Below are positions 7,094-7,394 of a DNA stretch of 7,394 nucleotides, in pieces (positions within the stretch are counted from its first letter, which is position 1; each line of letters opens with the position of its first letter). The stretch is from DATEMK01 sp035275625. Lineage in GTDB: Bacteria; Bacteroidota; Bacteroidia; AKYH767-A; OLB10. The stretch lies in the NCBI GenBank assembly GCA_035275625.1, contig DATEMK010000075.1, forward strand, positions 1-7,394. Direction: 5' to 3'. Under the pieces are notes generated by a model. The model was not told the origin of the DNA. It saw nothing but the letters and a program-made list of their open reading frames with translations, and searched no databases. The translations under genes were made by a program, and so were the position numbers.

Positions 7094-7394
7094 ATGAAAA
7101 AGCTAATTTCAGGAATCATGCTGTTTTTATATGCCGGTGTATTACATGCAGCCAATTATTATTGGACAAGCGGAACCGGTAACTGGAGCAATTTTGCAAG
7201 CCACTGGGCAACATCAAGCGGTGGAACTACATTTCATTCTGCTCCCCCGGGTCCGTCTGATGATGTATTCTTTGATGCTAATTCCTTTTTAAATGCCGGT
7301 GATACAGTGTATGTTGATGTTGCAAATGCTTTTTGCAAAAATTTTGACTGGACCGGGTCTGCGAACAATCCCGTATTTACATCAAGTTTAAATT
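7094..7394 (+). CDS. Secreted surface protein, N-terminal fragment (runs off the window)
   Basis: An ATG at 7094, after an A/T-rich leader (ATTAATTAATAAGAAAAAACT), opens a frame that continues without a stop for 100 codons to the window end. Residues 1-20 are a signal peptide (MKKLISGIMLFLYAGVLHAA, cleavage near HAA). The mature protein begins NYYWTSGTGNWSNFASHWA and continues to DDVFFDANSF and YVDVANAFCKNFDWTG. This Trp-Gly-Asn-Trp followed by 'P..D.VFFDANSF' pattern is familiar from the start of large repetitive secreted proteins of Bacteroidota, many of them exported by T9SS, and recalls the beta-helical repeats of autotransporter-like adhesins. I infer a long cell-surface or secreted protein, but its length, sorting domain and function lie outside the window. 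It is preceded by a terminator-like hairpin, suggesting its own promoter, which I could not identify. Confidence 0.8.
   Translation, partial: MKKLISGIMLFLYAGVLHAANYYWTSGTGNWSNFASHWATSSGGTTFHSAPPGPSDDVFFDANSFLNAGDTVYVDVANAFCKNFDWTGSANNPVFTSSLN

Overview
The window looks like chromosomal DNA from a member of the Bacteroidota, probably an environmental or metagenomic lineage. It has a type IX secretion (T9SS) C-terminal sorting domain, a signal peptide ending in the 'NAQ' typical of the phylum, a lipoprotein beginning Cys-Lys-Lys-Glu, an ECF sigma factor, AT-rich start regions without Shine-Dalgarno sequences, and a generally AT-rich composition. I cannot place it below phylum level. I see no tRNA, rRNA, CRISPR array, insertion sequence or other mobile element.

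Layout. (1) nt 1-1092, plus strand: the 3' part of an FAD-dependent amine oxidase/phytoene-desaturase-like oxidoreductase whose N-terminal FAD-binding fold lies outside the window. (2) nt 1147-3435, minus strand, convergent with it: a 762-residue secreted multidomain protein ending in a T9SS type A sorting domain. (3) nt 3436-3582: a 147-bp divergent intergenic region with a 12-bp perfect palindrome. (4) nt 3583-5762, plus strand: an ECF sigma factor whose stop overlaps by 4 bp the start of a 539-residue protein. That protein has a short cytoplasmic head, one inner-membrane helix, a long cysteine-free disordered linker and a C-terminal outer-membrane beta-barrel. (5) nt 5872-6828: a putative lipoprotein with a ZU5-like beta domain. 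(6) nt 6829-7093: a non-coding gap with a terminator-like hairpin. (7) nt 7094-7394: the first 100 codons of another secreted, Trp/Gly/Asn-rich surface protein, cut by the window end.

The centre of interest is the sigma factor/dual-membrane protein pair. Its architecture matches the dual membrane-spanning anti-sigma factors (Dma) described in Bacteroides thetaiotaomicron, where Dma1 controls an ECF21 sigma factor (Das1) and outer-membrane vesiculation. By inference, this pair would sense an outer-membrane or surface condition and pass it directly through one polypeptide to a cytoplasmic sigma factor. The neighbouring exported proteins (T9SS protein, lipoprotein, second secreted protein) are plausible but unproven members of its regulon.
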